NCBI GenBank assembly: GCA_963652365.1
Contig: CAVJTH010000013.1
Coordinates: 5,917-69,916, forward strand
Source of the DNA: Hallerella sp963652365
GTDB taxonomy: Bacteria > Fibrobacterota > Fibrobacteria > Fibrobacterales > Fibrobacteraceae
Length of the DNA stretch: 64,000 nucleotides
Reading direction: 5' to 3'
The position numbers and the translations under genes are program-made. The notes beneath the pieces are model-generated. The model had not been told where the DNA came from, did no database searches, and was given only the letters and a program-made list of their open reading frames with translations. Positions within the stretch are counted from its first letter, which is position 1; the number at the start of each line of letters is the position of its first letter. Positions 17,290 to 25,977 of the stretch are shown piece by piece.

Positions 17290-18681
17290 ATGAAAATTTT
17301 TCCCGTCTGCGTTCTGGCCTTGGCGATATCCACTTTCGCCAGCTGGAGCGAAGCGGGAGGAGTCCGCTGTCGCGGACTTTTCTTGTTGAACGGGAAATTC
17401 GCGAACGCCGATGTTCTTGGCTGTCAAGTTTTCGACTCCTTGCGGACAGACGTTCTTCTCGTCGATGTCGCTTTGCAGCGATACCGTCCAAACATCTCGC
17501 TCGAAAATTCCTGGAAACTGGAATCGGACGCCTTGTTCCAGAATGCGCACCTGGGCATGCAGGGAAACTTTCGGAACCTGCATCTCGGCGCGAATCTTTC
17601 GGGAAGCCGCGACTTTCGCCATTTCGACATCGTTTCGGAAATTCACGCCGCCGATTCCCTGTTCTTTCTTGGCGTAACGCTCGGGCGTCTCTCCGTCGGA
17701 GAATTTCGGGCGAAATGGACCAGCGGAGACAGGAACTCGGTTCTCGACACGGTGAACCTGGTCTATCGGGGAAATTTTCTAGGACGCGGCGCTTTTCTGG
17801 GAAGCCGGCTGCGGAAGCATTCCTTTCGGGTCAGCGGAAATTTCTGGGACTCTCGCCGGGAACCTCTCCAGGACGACACTTACGCCATCCGGGATTCTTC
17901 GAAACTCTTCCGATTGCGCTCCGGATACGCGTATCGATCCGACCAGGGAACCTTTTCCGCCGACATTTTCTGGACAAGCCTGGACGCTCGTCTGTTCGGC
18001 ATTCGAACCAAAGACGGCAAGTCCAAGCGATTTGCCTTTTTGCCTGCCAAGGCGAACGTGGAAGGGCTCGATGTCTCCTGGGAAAGCTCCTTTTTCGAGC
18101 TTCGGGCAGGCGGCATCCTGCTGCAAGGTTCCTTTCCGCACAGCAAGGCGCGTTTTTACGAAACGCTCGCCCCGAACCGAATGCTGAACTATTCCCTGCT
18201 GCAGGCCTTTTCGTTCGCTTACTTCAAGCGCGACTATCGGCTTTTTGGCGAAGCGGACGGATTCCTGTCGTACTTCAAGGCGAAAAGGGATTTCACATTT
18301 TATCTCGGGCGTTTTCTTGTGCAGCCGGGAATTTCCGCGAACTTTCTTTATGCGCAAGGGAATCTCGACGCGTCCCTCGAGTCGGTGACGACATCTCTCT
18401 TCGTGCGAAAGACGCAGACGACGGACTATACGGCGAACATCAAGGCGGCAGGCGTCATCGTCAACCCGTCCCTTGCCCTGAAGACCCCTCGGCAAAAGTT
18501 CTTTCTCGCCGCGGCTTGTTACCAGCTTGTCCCGTTTCTCGTCGCCAGAAATTTCGAAAAGATCCCGGAAAACGGCCAGCGCCAAGACGTCGGCCTGGGA
18601 AATTCATCGAAAGGCAAAAGCGAAGCCTCGATTTTCAGGTCGGGATTCGCCTTCGACCTTTCTATCGGGTTTCATTTTTAA
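17290..18681 (+). CDS. Predicted outer membrane beta-barrel protein, unknown function
   Basis: The 463-residue protein has a signal peptide (residues 1-22). The rest is alternating amphipathic strands rich in Phe, Arg and Ser, and it ends SIGFHF, a terminal aromatic as in barrel proteins. No family is recognised. It follows the lipoprotein gene by 15 bp and is probably co-transcribed. Its last 20 bases overlap the end of the convergent ATPase gene. Confidence 0.7.
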   Translation: MKIFPVCVLALAISTFASWSEAGGVRCRGLFLLNGKFANADVLGCQVFDSLRTDVLLVDVALQRYRPNISLENSWKLESDALFQNAHLGMQGNFRNLHLGANLSGSRDFRHFDIVSEIHAADSLFFLGVTLGRLSVGEFRAKWTSGDRNSVLDTVNLVYRGNFLGRGAFLGSRLRKHSFRVSGNFWDSRREPLQDDTYAIRDSSKLFRLRSGYAYRSDQGTFSADIFWTSLDARLFGIRTKDGKSKRFAFLPAKANVEGLDVSWESSFFELRAGGILLQGSFPHSKARFYETLAPNRMLNYSLLQAFSFAYFKRDYRLFGEADGFLSYFKAKRDFTFYLGRFLVQPGISANFLYAQGNLDASLESVTTSLFVRKTQTTDYTANIKAAGVIVNPSLALKTPRQKFFLAAACYQLVPFLVARNFEKIPENGQRQDVGLGNSSKGKSEASIFRSGFAFDLSIGFHF

Positions 18682-19618
18682 GGCAATACGCAAAGTGCCG
18701 TTCGTCTCCGATTCGCAGAGGCTTTTCCGCACACCGTTCTTCGGCAAGGCGGCATCTCGCGGCAAAGCGGCACCCTTCGACAAATTCCGATGGCGCGGGA
18801 ACACTTCCGGGAATGGGTTCCATTCTGGAAACATCGGAGAGACCTTTGGGAATCGCGGCAATGAGCCCCTGCGTGTAAGGGTGCATCGGCGACAGTATGA
18901 CATCGCGACTCGTTCCGCATTCCATCATTCTCCCCGCATACATCACGGCGACCCGCTTGGCATATTGGGCGACGATTCCCATGTTGTGCGTAATCAGGAG
19001 AACCGCCGTTCTGGATTTTTGCGCCATGTTTTTTAGAACCTGGAGAACCATCGCCTGCACGGTCACGTCGAGCGCTGTCGTCGGCTCGTCGGCGATGATC
19101 AGCTTCGGTTCGGGAAGCAGCGCCATGACAATGCAGACACGCTGGAGCATTCCGCCGCTCATTTCGCAAGGATATGCGGAAAGGATGCGTTCGACGTCGG
19201 AAAATCCCGCCGACGCGAGCCCTTCGCGGATTCTTTGGAGCGCTTCCTTTTCGCCACATTCCGGCAAGGCTTCCCGCAGCTGGCTTCGAATGGTACGAAC
19301 CGGATCGAGCGCCTGCATCGGCTCCTGGAAAATCACGGAAATCCGATGACCGCGAATCTTTTGCAGTTCGGGCGTGGAAAGTTTCAACAAGTCCACGTTC
19401 TCGAAGAATGCGCTCCCCGAAACGACTCGGGCGGAGGGCTTTGGCAAGAGGCCGACAAGGCTCATCGCCGTGACGCTTTTTCCGCACCCCGATTCCCCGA
19501 CCAGCGCAAAGAACTCGCCTCCGCAAATATCAAAGGAAACATTGTCCGTCACCTGGACGGCGGTCTCTTTTCCGAACGCGACCGAAAGGTTTCGGACCGA
19601 CAGAATGACATCATTCAT
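18662..19618 (-). CDS. Peptide ABC transporter ATP-binding protein (OppD/DppD type)
   Basis: This 318-residue ATPase energises the two permeases encoded just upstream. Walker A is GESGCGKS, the signature is MSGGMLQRV, and Walker B is LIIADEPTTALD. The C-terminal Cys-rich oligopeptide-type motif (GCRFAARCRLAEERC) marks the OppD/DppD class. The ATG at 19618 has GGGAGA before it and overlaps the permease stop as ATGAATGA. An in-frame extension to 19702 is unsupported. YejF in Enterobacteria is a double-length ATPase; here only one ATPase domain is present and no OppF-type partner follows. Confidence 0.92.
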   Translation of the reverse strand: MNDVILSVRNLSVAFGKETAVQVTDNVSFDICGGEFFALVGESGCGKSVTAMSLVGLLPKPSARVVSGSAFFENVDLLKLSTPELQKIRGHRISVIFQEPMQALDPVRTIRSQLREALPECGEKEALQRIREGLASAGFSDVERILSAYPCEMSGGMLQRVCIVMALLPEPKLIIADEPTTALDVTVQAMVLQVLKNMAQKSRTAVLLITHNMGIVAQYAKRVAVMYAGRMMECGTSRDVILSPMHPYTQGLIAAIPKGLSDVSRMEPIPGSVPAPSEFVEGCRFAARCRLAEERCAEKPLRIGDERHFAYCLKNETR

Positions 19619-20648
19619 AGCGATCTCCCGATTTCGGATCCATCGCGTCGCGGACCCCTTCGCCGACAAACGTCGTGAGCAGAAGCGTGACAAAAAGCGC
19701 AAGGACCGTGCTCACGGAAATCCAGGGCGCATACAGATTGTTGAGTCCCTGGCTCATCAGCTCGCCCCAGGACGGCGTGGGAGGTTCCAGTCCAAATCCC
19801 AGGAAATCCAGCGACGTCAGGCTGCCGATTCCGCCGATAAGCGTAAACGGGAAAAGCGAAATCACCGGAGTGAGCGCATTGGGAAAGATTTCCCGAAAGA
19901 AGATGTGCAGGTGCCCGAATCCAAGAGCCTTTGCCGCACGGACATATTGCAACGAGCGCAACTTCAGGTATTCCGCGCGCATGTAGTAGCTGAGCGACAC
20001 CCAGTTGAAAATCGCCATGATGACGATCAGCATGAAAAAGCTTCGCCCGTAAATCGACCCGACGAGAATGACCACGTAGAGGAACGGAAGGGACGACCAG
20101 ATTTCGATGCCGCGCTGCATCAAGATATCCCACTTGCCGCCTAGATATCCCTGGATGCCTCCCACGACGATTCCGAGGAACGTTCCGAGAAACGTCAAAA
20201 GCAGGCTAAAGCTCATGCAGATTCGAAATCCGTGGATGAGCCGCGCTAGTACGTCGCGCCCGTTCGCATCGGTCCCGAGCACATGCGAGCGGCTCGGTGC
20301 AAAGGGAGGCGTTCCATCCAGGGAAAGATCCGCCTTGAGGGGATCCTTGGCTACCGGCGGCATCAGCGCCCAGACCTTTTTCCCTTCCGATTCCGCTTCG
20401 CGGAGAAGCGTCGGATAATCCGGCTCTGTCTGGTAAGCGCCGCCAAAATCCCGTTCCGAATAGGTGACGAAGGCGGGGAAATAGGTCTTTCCTTCAAAGC
20501 GCAAGAGAAGCGGTTCGTCGTTTACAAGCCACGGCGAAAGAAGGGAAAGCGCATAGGCGACCGCCAAGACGCAAAACGAGCGAAACGCCAGTCGGTTTTT
20601 CCGGAAGCGATTCCATTTTTTCTTCATTTCGGGGGAAAGGGCAATCAT
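19611..20648 (-). CDS. yejE: Peptide ABC transporter permease, YejE/OppC type
   Basis: The 345-residue inner-membrane protein has an N-terminal helix and then a large periplasmic insert (residues about 45-125, with YFPAFVTYSERDFGG and WALMPPVAKDPLK) that closely resembles YejE of the YejABEF microcin C/peptide importer. The transport domain contains HVLGTDANGRDVLARLIHG and the EAA loop AAKALGFGHLHIFFREIFPN. It starts 2 bp after the YejB-like gene and overlaps the ATPase gene. Confidence 0.9.
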   Translation of the reverse strand: MIALSPEMKKKWNRFRKNRLAFRSFCVLAVAYALSLLSPWLVNDEPLLLRFEGKTYFPAFVTYSERDFGGAYQTEPDYPTLLREAESEGKKVWALMPPVAKDPLKADLSLDGTPPFAPSRSHVLGTDANGRDVLARLIHGFRICMSFSLLLTFLGTFLGIVVGGIQGYLGGKWDILMQRGIEIWSSLPFLYVVILVGSIYGRSFFMLIVIMAIFNWVSLSYYMRAEYLKLRSLQYVRAAKALGFGHLHIFFREIFPNALTPVISLFPFTLIGGIGSLTSLDFLGFGLEPPTPSWGELMSQGLNNLYAPWISVSTVLALFVTLLLTTFVGEGVRDAMDPKSGDRYE

Positions 20649-20650
20649 CG

Positions 20651-21664
20651 TTATTCAAACCGGATCCGCGGATCTACCCAGGTATAGAGGATGTCGCTAA
20701 AAAGCCTCCCGAGCATCGCGAGAACGCTGGAGAGCAAAATGATTCCCATCACCACGTTGTAATCGCGGTTCACCATCGAATTGTAGTAGAGAAGCCCCAT
20801 GCCGTCGATGTCGAAGACTTTCTCGATGAGAAGCGCCCCGGCAAAGAGAAGCGAGAAGACTTCGGAAAGCCGCGTAACGATTGGAATCAGGGCGTTTCGG
20901 AGCGCATGGCGCACCAGGGCTTCCCGAAAGGAAAGTCCCTTGGCCAGAGCCGTCCGCATGTATTCCCGGCCCAATTCCTCGAGCACGCTGTTTTTCATCA
21001 AAAATGTCAAGAACGCAAATTCGCCAATCATGTAGCAGAGCATGGGGAGCGTCCAATGCAACAGAACGTCCCCGATTTTTCCGCCGAGGGAAAGCTCTTC
21101 GAAATTTTCGGAAACGATTCCGCCAAGCGGAAAGATGTCAAGAAACGAACCGCCCGCAAGGAAAATGATCAGCAGGATTCCGAGCGCATAGCCAGGCATC
21201 ACGTAGCCAGAAAAGATCGCCGCCGACGAAATCTTGTCGAAAAGGGAATTGTTCCTGACCGCTTTCGCGAGCCCGAGAGGAACGCACACCAGGTAGCTCA
21301 GAAAGAACGAAGTCAGCCCAAAGGCCAGGGACACGGGAAATCTCGACGAAATCACGTCCCACACCGGAAGTCCGTAAGTGTAGGAAGTTCCCAGATCCAG
21401 ATGAAAGATATTCCAAAGCCAAACGAGGTAGCGCTTCCACGCCGGCTTGTCAAAACCGAAATAGCTCTGGATCTGCGCTATCTGCTCCGGAGAAATCGAT
21501 CGGGAAGCAGAAGCGCCTCCATGCGCCGAAGCGGCCTGGACCTTTGCGACCATCTCCTCGACAGGTCCGCCCGGAATCAGCTGTACCAGGGCAAAGCAGA
21601 CAATCGAGATTCCGAGCAACGTGGGAATCATCAACAGAAGCCTGCGGAGAATGTAAGCCTTCAT
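20651..21664 (-). CDS. yejB: Peptide ABC transporter permease, YejB/OppB type
   Basis: The 337-residue inner-membrane permease begins MKAYILRRLLLMIPTLLG, typical of OppB/DppB, and has a periplasmic segment (GGPVEEMVAKVQAA...SPEQIAQIQSYFGFDKP) like YejB. The EAA region is ALAKGLSFREALVRHALRNA. It is the first gene of the permease-permease-ATPase operon. No substrate-binding protein (YejA) lies beside it, so one must be encoded elsewhere. TAGATT ends 9 nt before the ATG and no Shine-Dalgarno sequence is obvious, so the leader should be very short. Confidence 0.9.
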   Translation of the reverse strand: MKAYILRRLLLMIPTLLGISIVCFALVQLIPGGPVEEMVAKVQAASAHGGASASRSISPEQIAQIQSYFGFDKPAWKRYLVWLWNIFHLDLGTSYTYGLPVWDVISSRFPVSLAFGLTSFFLSYLVCVPLGLAKAVRNNSLFDKISSAAIFSGYVMPGYALGILLIIFLAGGSFLDIFPLGGIVSENFEELSLGGKIGDVLLHWTLPMLCYMIGEFAFLTFLMKNSVLEELGREYMRTALAKGLSFREALVRHALRNALIPIVTRLSEVFSLLFAGALLIEKVFDIDGMGLLYYNSMVNRDYNVVMGIILLSSVLAMLGRLFSDILYTWVDPRIRFE

Positions 21665-21886
21665 AACGGAAAAAATCTAGAATTTTCCGGGTCTTCTTCG
21701 TTTCGGCCTCTTCGCCCGGCAAACGAAACGGAGATTCAAAAAGGATTTCCACCCGCATTTTCCCGGTTTTTCGGTCAAAAACCGCCAAACGAGCCCGCCG
21801 GCAAAGTTCCCCCTTGACAAAACGCCTAAAATTTTCTCTTTTTAGCGCATACAAACAGAAGTTTAACCTTTTTTGGAGATAATCTC

Positions 21887-21982
21887 ATGCCTTGCGGAAA
21901 GAAAAGAAAGCGTAAGAAGATTGCGACTCACAAGCGGAAGAAACGTCGTCGTCGTGATCGCCAGAAAAAGAAACTCCGCTAA
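21887..21982 (+). CDS. 31-residue AURKAIP1/COX24-domain ribosomal protein
   Basis: The tiny ORF encodes MPCGKKRKRKK followed by IATHKRKKRRRRDRQKKKLR, almost wholly Lys and Arg. It matches the bacterial AURKAIP1/COX24 family (typical form MPSGKKRKRHK-xx-THKRKKR-x-RKNRHKKK). Members are homologues of mitochondrial mS38 and of small-subunit protein bS22 of mycobacteria. GGAGAT stands 7 nt before the ATG and a strong terminator follows at 22010. A TTGACA at 21813 may be part of its promoter. Genes this short are often missed by gene callers. Confidence 0.9.
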   Translation: MPCGKKRKRKKIATHKRKKRRRRDRQKKKLR

Positions 21983-22009
21983 CCAGCCGGGTTCTTTTTA
22001 AGACAACGG

Positions 22010-22038
22010 AAAAGGAATGCCGCACACGCATTCCTTTT
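22010..22038 (+). terminator. Intrinsic terminator after the small ribosomal-protein gene
   Basis: AAAAGGAATGC (22010-22020) pairs perfectly over 11 bp with GCATTCCTTTT (22028-22038) around a 7-nt loop. The TTTT at the 3' end gives the termination signal. Confidence 0.85.
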
Positions 22039-22052
22039 GAATTTTAAAGACC

Positions 22053-24296
22053 ATGCGAATCGAAGGAACACTCAGGAACATCACCTTCCGAAACAGCGCA
22101 AACGGATTTTCGGTGCTGCGGTTCGTCGTCTCCGGAGAAGCTCGGCCCGTCACCGTCACCGGAACGTTTCCCGAACTTTCCGCCGGCGAAACGCTGCGAA
22201 TGGAAGGGGAATGGAAAACGCATCCGAAATACGGAAGACAGTTTGTCTGCGTCCAAAGCGAGACCGTCTTTCCGACAAGCGGAGAAGGTCTTGTCGCCTA
22301 TCTTTCCGGAGGGCTCTTCAAGGGAATCGGTCCCACGACAGCCAAGAGGCTTGTCGAAACCTTTGGCGCGGATCTCGTTTCCATTCTCGACGGCGACGGC
22401 GACAGGCTCGCCAAGAAGAAGATCAAGGGATTTTCGGGAAAGAAGGTGACGCAGTTTCTGCACGACTGGAAGCAGATGCGCGAAAGCCGCGAAACGATGC
22501 TGTTTCTCTACGGACACGGGATTACCGGAAGCGTCGCCTTGCGGCTGTGGCGACAGTATTCGACGGACACGATTCGAATCCTTTCCGAAAATCCCTACAT
22601 TCTCTGCGAAGAGGTCTGGGGAATCGGATTCGTCAAGGCCGACGAAATCGCGCGCAAGGTCGGGATTTCCGAATGGAACGAGGCGCGCCTCGAAGCGGGC
22701 ATCTGCTACGCGATCTTCAAGGCGTCTTCCGGGGACGGGCACACGTTTCTGCCGCAAGACGTCCTGTTGCAGAACGCCGTCAAGGAACTTCGTCTTGCCA
22801 TCGAGACCGACGACGAAGCGGGCAACGTCTTCCTTGCGCTCGAACGCCTCCTGAAACAGAACCGGCTGGATCGCGACGAAAGCTGCATCGCCATTCCGAG
22901 CCTCGTCCATGCGGAAAGCTTCATCGCGAAATTCGTCACCGAAAGGATTTCCGCTTCGAAAAGCGTGAAAGCCGAAGACTCCCGGGAGCTGGAAGGACTC
23001 CTGTCGGCCTTTGAAAAGGAACAGGGATTTTCTTATGACCCCATCCAAAAGGCGGGTATCGTCCGGGCGTTTCAAAGCAAGGTCTTCATTGTTACGGGAG
23101 GTCCCGGCACGGGAAAGACCACGCTTCTCAAGGGGATTCTCGCGCTGGCGGAAAAAAAGGAAATCGACGTAACGCTCGCCGCGCCTACGGGTCGCGCCGC
23201 AAAGAGAATGCAGGATGTCACCGGGCATTCCGCCAAGACCTTGCACCGCTTGCTGGAAATCGACCCGGCATCGCGGAAGTTCTTGCGCAACGAAAGCTTT
23301 CCGATCGAAACGGGAATCCTTGTCGTCGATGAATTCAGCATGGTCGATTCCTGGCTTTGCGCGGGTCTGATGAAGGCCATTCCGGAACGCACGCGCCTGA
23401 TTCTCGTCGGGGACAAGGACCAGCTGCCGAGCATCGGGCCGGGAAACGTGCTTTGCGACCTGCTGTCCGTTCCGCAAATTCCGGGGATTCGCCTGGAAAA
23501 GATCTTTCGACAGGCAGGCGGAAACGACATCGCCGAAAAGGCGACGCTCATCAACCAGGGGATAAAGCCCGTTCCGCTGGAAGGCAACAACTTTCACTAC
23601 GTTCCGTTCGAAAATCCGGATGACGCCTTGAACCTGCTGGCGGAAATCGTCACGCAAAAGATCCCTTCGCTCTTCAAGTCGCGCGCCGGAGATCTGCAGG
23701 TTCTCGTCCCGATGCACAGAGGCCCGCTCGGAACCATCGAACTGAACAACTTTTTGCAAGGGCTCCTGAACAGCGCGCCCAAAGGTTTCGATTCGCGGGG
23801 AATTTCCTGGAAACGGGGAGACCGCGTGATGCAGATTCGAAACAATTACGAAAAGAGCGTCTTCAACGGAGACATCGGAAAGATTGTCGCGCTCGAAAAG
23901 GCCGCGCAAAAAATCACCGTGGATTTCGAAGGGCACCTGGTCGGCTACGAAGGCGACGATCTCGAGGAACTCGCGCTCGCCTACGCCTGTACCATCCACA
24001 AGAGCCAGGGCAGCGAATATCCGGCGGTCGTCATCGTCCTGGATTCTTCGCACTATCGCATGCTGCAGAGAAACCTGCTCTATACGGGAATCACGCGCGC
24101 CAAGGGGCATGTCTGGGTATTGTCGGGGAACGGCGCACTGGACGAAGCGATTCGAAACAACCGGATGCAGCACCGCTACACGCGTCTTTGCAAGTTCATT
24201 GCAGACAAGTTAAAGGACAGCGGCGACGTCGAAAAAAGTCCCGGCGAAAAGCGGCCGGGACCTTACGACAGGTTCTTGAAGTTCCTCGACGAATAG
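22053..24296 (+). CDS. recD2: RecD2-type 5'-3' DNA helicase
   Basis: The 747-residue superfamily 1B helicase has an N-terminal OB/HhH region (residues 1-200, with GLFKGIGPTTAKRLVETFG as a helix-hairpin-helix). Walker A is TGGPGTGKTT near residue 349, then LAAPTGRAAKRM, VVDEFSMVD (Walker B) and GDKDQLPSIGPG. The C-terminal motif VI is YTGITRAK. RecD2 acts in DNA repair outside RecBCD. The ATG directly follows an AT-rich hexamer (AATTTT, 7 nt spacer) and lacks a Shine-Dalgarno sequence. Its stop is 2 bp from the convergent dut stop. Confidence 0.94.
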   Translation: MRIEGTLRNITFRNSANGFSVLRFVVSGEARPVTVTGTFPELSAGETLRMEGEWKTHPKYGRQFVCVQSETVFPTSGEGLVAYLSGGLFKGIGPTTAKRLVETFGADLVSILDGDGDRLAKKKIKGFSGKKVTQFLHDWKQMRESRETMLFLYGHGITGSVALRLWRQYSTDTIRILSENPYILCEEVWGIGFVKADEIARKVGISEWNEARLEAGICYAIFKASSGDGHTFLPQDVLLQNAVKELRLAIETDDEAGNVFLALERLLKQNRLDRDESCIAIPSLVHAESFIAKFVTERISASKSVKAEDSRELEGLLSAFEKEQGFSYDPIQKAGIVRAFQSKVFIVTGGPGTGKTTLLKGILALAEKKEIDVTLAAPTGRAAKRMQDVTGHSAKTLHRLLEIDPASRKFLRNESFPIETGILVVDEFSMVDSWLCAGLMKAIPERTRLILVGDKDQLPSIGPGNVLCDLLSVPQIPGIRLEKIFRQAGGNDIAEKATLINQGIKPVPLEGNNFHYVPFENPDDALNLLAEIVTQKIPSLFKSRAGDLQVLVPMHRGPLGTIELNNFLQGLLNSAPKGFDSRGISWKRGDRVMQIRNNYEKSVFNGDIGKIVALEKAAQKITVDFEGHLVGYEGDDLEELALAYACTIHKSQGSEYPAVVIVLDSSHYRMLQRNLLYTGITRAKGHVWVLSGNGALDEAIRNNRMQHRYTRLCKFIADKLKDSGDVEKSPGEKRPGPYDRFLKFLDE

Positions 24297-24298
24297 CC

Positions 24299-24736
24299 TT
24301 ATCGCGTGCCCGTGCTTCCAAAGCCTCCGCGGTTTTCTCCTTCGAGAGGCGCTTCGACAAAGCGAATCTTCGGCTGGTTTTCCACGATGCGGAATTGCGC
24401 AATGCGGCTTCCCTTTTCGATTGTCACGTCCTCGGTCGCATAGACGGGATATTTCCACCAGTCATCCTTGCCGCAGTAGCTCGAATCGACGACTCCGACA
24501 GAATTCGTCTGCAAGATCTTCCAGTTCTTGAACGTGGAACTGCGCGGAGCGATATGCGCTTCGAACCCTTCGGGAAGCTTCATCGCGACGCCTAGATGAA
24601 TCAGCCGGAACTCTCCTTTCTTGAGGCAGACCGTTTCCGCGGATCGCAAATCGATCCAGTCGGATTTTCCGCCGATATATTCAAGACGCGGGATTGTCTC
24701 GTCCAGATATTGGATTTGAATTGTCTCTTCGGCCAT
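24299..24736 (-). CDS. dut: dUTP diphosphatase
   Basis: The 145-residue enzyme hydrolyses dUTP to dUMP. The five dUTPase motifs are recognisable: DLRSAE, PRSSTFKNW, NSVGVVDSSYCG, GSRIAQF and the C-terminal RGGFGSTG that closes over the active site. The ATG overlaps the ddh stop codon as TAATG, so the two genes are translationally coupled. Confidence 0.94.
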   Translation of the reverse strand: MAEETIQIQYLDETIPRLEYIGGKSDWIDLRSAETVCLKKGEFRLIHLGVAMKLPEGFEAHIAPRSSTFKNWKILQTNSVGVVDSSYCGKDDWWKYPVYATEDVTIEKGSRIAQFRIVENQPKIRFVEAPLEGENRGGFGSTGTR

Positions 24737-25719
24737 TAGAGAAGTTCCTTGCGCAGAGCTTCGGCGCTTTTCGGGGAAAGATAGGAGGGCGGCACGTCGA
24801 GAACCGTCTTGCAGCCAAACGCGCCTTCCCGGAAAAACCGCATGAGGGCACGGGCATACGCGACCAGGACGCTCGCCGTAAACGCAGGGTTCGAATCCAG
24901 CTTGAGACTGTATTCGATGACGTTCGTGAATTCATCGGAAAGTCCCGTCTTTCCCGACCGGATGACAAATCCGCCGTGCGCCATGCCGGAATGATCTTTC
25001 AGAAATTCCTCTTCGCCGATAAAGTGCACCGTCGTGTCGTAATCCGCAAAGTAGTTCGGCATCGTCTTGATTTCCCGTTCGACACGGCTTGCGTCGGCGC
25101 CCGCTTCGAGCACGACAAAGACTTCGCGGAGATGCTTTTCGCGAGTCGAAAGTTTCGGAGACGTTCCGCCGCGAACCGCTTCGAGAGCGCTTTCGACGGG
25201 AATCGTGTATTGCTTGGCGTTTTTCACTCCGCGAATTCGACGGACCGCATCCGAATGCCCCTGCGAAACGCCCTTTCCCCAGAATGTATAGGTTTCGCCT
25301 TTCGGGAGAATTGCGTCGGCATAGACGCGGTTCAGCGAAAAGAGGCCCGGATCCCAGCCGACGGAAATCATGGCGACCTTCTGCGCGGACTTTGCGGAAA
25401 CATCGACCGCGGCAAAATGTTCCGGAATGTTCGCATGGGTATCGAAGCTGTCAATGACATTGAAATGCTTCGCAAATTCCGGAGTCTGAGCCGGCAGGTC
25501 TGTCGCGCTTCCGCCGCAGAGAATCATGACGTCTATCTTGTCTTTCCATTCCAGGACTTTTTCGATTTCGACGACCGGAACGCCTTTCGTCAAAAGAGTC
25601 ACCGAAGAGGGATCTCTCCGCGTGAACACGGCCGAAAGTTCCATGTCCTCCGAGTTTCTGACGGCGCATTCCACGCCGCGCCCGAGATTTCCATAGCCCA
25701 GAATTCCAATTCTAATCAT
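24736..25719 (-). CDS. ddh: meso-Diaminopimelate D-dehydrogenase
   Basis: The 327-residue NADPH enzyme makes meso-diaminopimelate directly from tetrahydrodipicolinate for lysine and peptidoglycan synthesis. The Rossmann motif is ILGYGNLGRGVECAV. CGGSATDLP and ISVGWDPGLFSLNR match the family, and length is normal. The ATG has AAAGGAC upstream. It is paired with dut by the TAATG overlap. Confidence 0.93.
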   Translation of the reverse strand: MIRIGILGYGNLGRGVECAVRNSEDMELSAVFTRRDPSSVTLLTKGVPVVEIEKVLEWKDKIDVMILCGGSATDLPAQTPEFAKHFNVIDSFDTHANIPEHFAAVDVSAKSAQKVAMISVGWDPGLFSLNRVYADAILPKGETYTFWGKGVSQGHSDAVRRIRGVKNAKQYTIPVESALEAVRGGTSPKLSTREKHLREVFVVLEAGADASRVEREIKTMPNYFADYDTTVHFIGEEEFLKDHSGMAHGGFVIRSGKTGLSDEFTNVIEYSLKLDSNPAFTASVLVAYARALMRFFREGAFGCKTVLDVPPSYLSPKSAEALRKELL

Positions 25720-25750
25720 AGATGTCCTTTTTTTGAAACGCCTCTAATTT

Positions 25751-25780
25751 ACAAAAAATCCCCGGAAGCAAAATCCGGGG
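25751..25780 (-). terminator. Intrinsic terminator between the small lipoprotein gene and ddh
   Basis: On the minus strand CCCCGGA pairs with TCCGGGG around a 7-nt loop (25760-25780) and is followed by ATTTTTTG. It ends the outer-membrane-protein/lipoprotein transcript just before ddh. Confidence 0.85.
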
Positions 25781-25806
25781 ACTTCCGTTTTGAAAAAATG
25801 TCCGAA

Positions 25807-25965
25807 CTAGTTGTCTTCGGAATCGTCCGACGAGCTGCTGCTGACGTAGCCGCTGTTGTCCACGATTCCAGAACCGTTGTATTGACCGCTTACCGTGTCG
25901 GCGCTGCAAGCGACAAGGAAGGAGACGAAGAGCAGGCCCAAAATTGCAATCGTTGTCTTTTTCAT
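25807..25965 (-). CDS. Small lipoprotein (52 residues)
   Basis: The ORF begins MKKTTIAILGLLFVSFLVAC, a clear lipoprotein signal with lipobox LVAC, and the mature part is about 33 residues ending VSSSSSDDSEDN. AAGGAGA precedes the ATG at the right distance, and a terminator follows. It is 12 bp downstream of the outer membrane protein gene on the same strand, so the two are probably co-expressed. The function is unknown; an accessory role for the barrel is plausible. Confidence 0.8.
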   Translation of the reverse strand: MKKTTIAILGLLFVSFLVACSADTVSGQYNGSGIVDNSGYVSSSSSDDSEDN

Positions 25966-25977
25966 TTCGAAATCTCC

